Source of the DNA: Tanytarsus gracilentus
Taxonomy: Eukaryota; Arthropoda; Insecta; Diptera; Chironomidae
Assembly (NCBI GenBank): GCA_038502055.1
Contig: JAXRKN010000043.1
Location: 1 to 64,000, forward strand
Direction: 5' to 3'
DNA length: 64,000 nucleotides
The position numbers were made by a program, and so were the translations under genes. The notes below the pieces were generated by a model, which made no database searches, had not been told where the DNA came from, and was given only the letters and a program-made list of their open reading frames with translations. This document shows positions 63,806 to 64,000 of this stretch, piece after piece (positions within the stretch are counted from its first letter, which is position 1; the number at the start of each line of letters is the position of its first letter).

Positions 63806-64000
63806 CAGCTGTAAGCTCTGTCAACTCTCTCGCTCACGAATGATAAAAAATCTCAACAAACCAATGATTTTAGTTTATTAAGGAAAATAAGAAATGTTGA
63901 AAAAAGCTATTTAAATAATTCACAAACTCTATACACTTCTGATTTTTCTTCAACATCGGGAGTAGCAAAAAAGTTCAGAAGGCAAAGTGGATGTATTGAC

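Noticed and set aside
63547..63837. 96-residue minus-strand frame
   Set aside because: It is antisense to the last DIP exon, which fits the gene by splice site, phase and hydrophobic tail.

Overview
The window is strongly A+T-rich eukaryotic DNA. Short GT-AG introns (58 to 71 bases where compact), TATA-box promoters, an insect-type Dpr-interacting immunoglobulin gene and a moderate load of small non-autonomous transposons point to an insect, most likely a fly of the midge/gnat/mosquito type. The species cannot be fixed from the sequence alone. No bacterial, organellar or viral gene was recognised.

Layout. Bases 1-12180 are a nearly uniform satellite array of about 66 head-to-tail units of about 184-185 bp. 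It is cut by the window's left edge and ends abruptly at 12180. From 12181 to 16669 no gene is visible. Bases 16670-18932 carry, on the minus strand, a two-exon leucine-rich-repeat (LRR) type I membrane protein and an unrecognised 134-residue ORF. Bases 20787-25038 hold two tandem plus-strand paralogues for small secreted six-cysteine proteins, each with a TATA box, a signal-peptide exon and one intron. A 955-bp foldback element with a 10-bp target duplication follows (25351-26305). A decayed LRR relative (26478-28157, minus) comes next, with frameshifts, stops and a dispersed repeat inside it. Bases 32587-34733 look like a Helitron-type element that was itself entered by an element with a perfect 79-bp inverted repeat. 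IMP dehydrogenase occupies 35894-37561 (three exons, 513 residues). The 38-44 kb stretch has two copies of a dispersed repeat family and two doubtful small secreted ORFs. Bases 50088-63805 hold a complete 12-exon gene for a three-immunoglobulin-domain cell-surface protein of the DIP family (433 residues). It is rebuilt exon by exon with all splice phases consistent, including a 4-base microexon. Its first intron contains a 143-bp Helitron-like element beside a third copy of the dispersed repeat.

Functionally, IMP dehydrogenase is a housekeeping enzyme of guanine nucleotide synthesis and the DIP protein is a neuronal recognition molecule. The LRR proteins and the cysteine-rich secreted pair are lineage-type extracellular proteins with unknown roles. 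The genes do not form a pathway; the rest of the window is intergenic or intronic DNA shaped by satellite and small-transposon activity.
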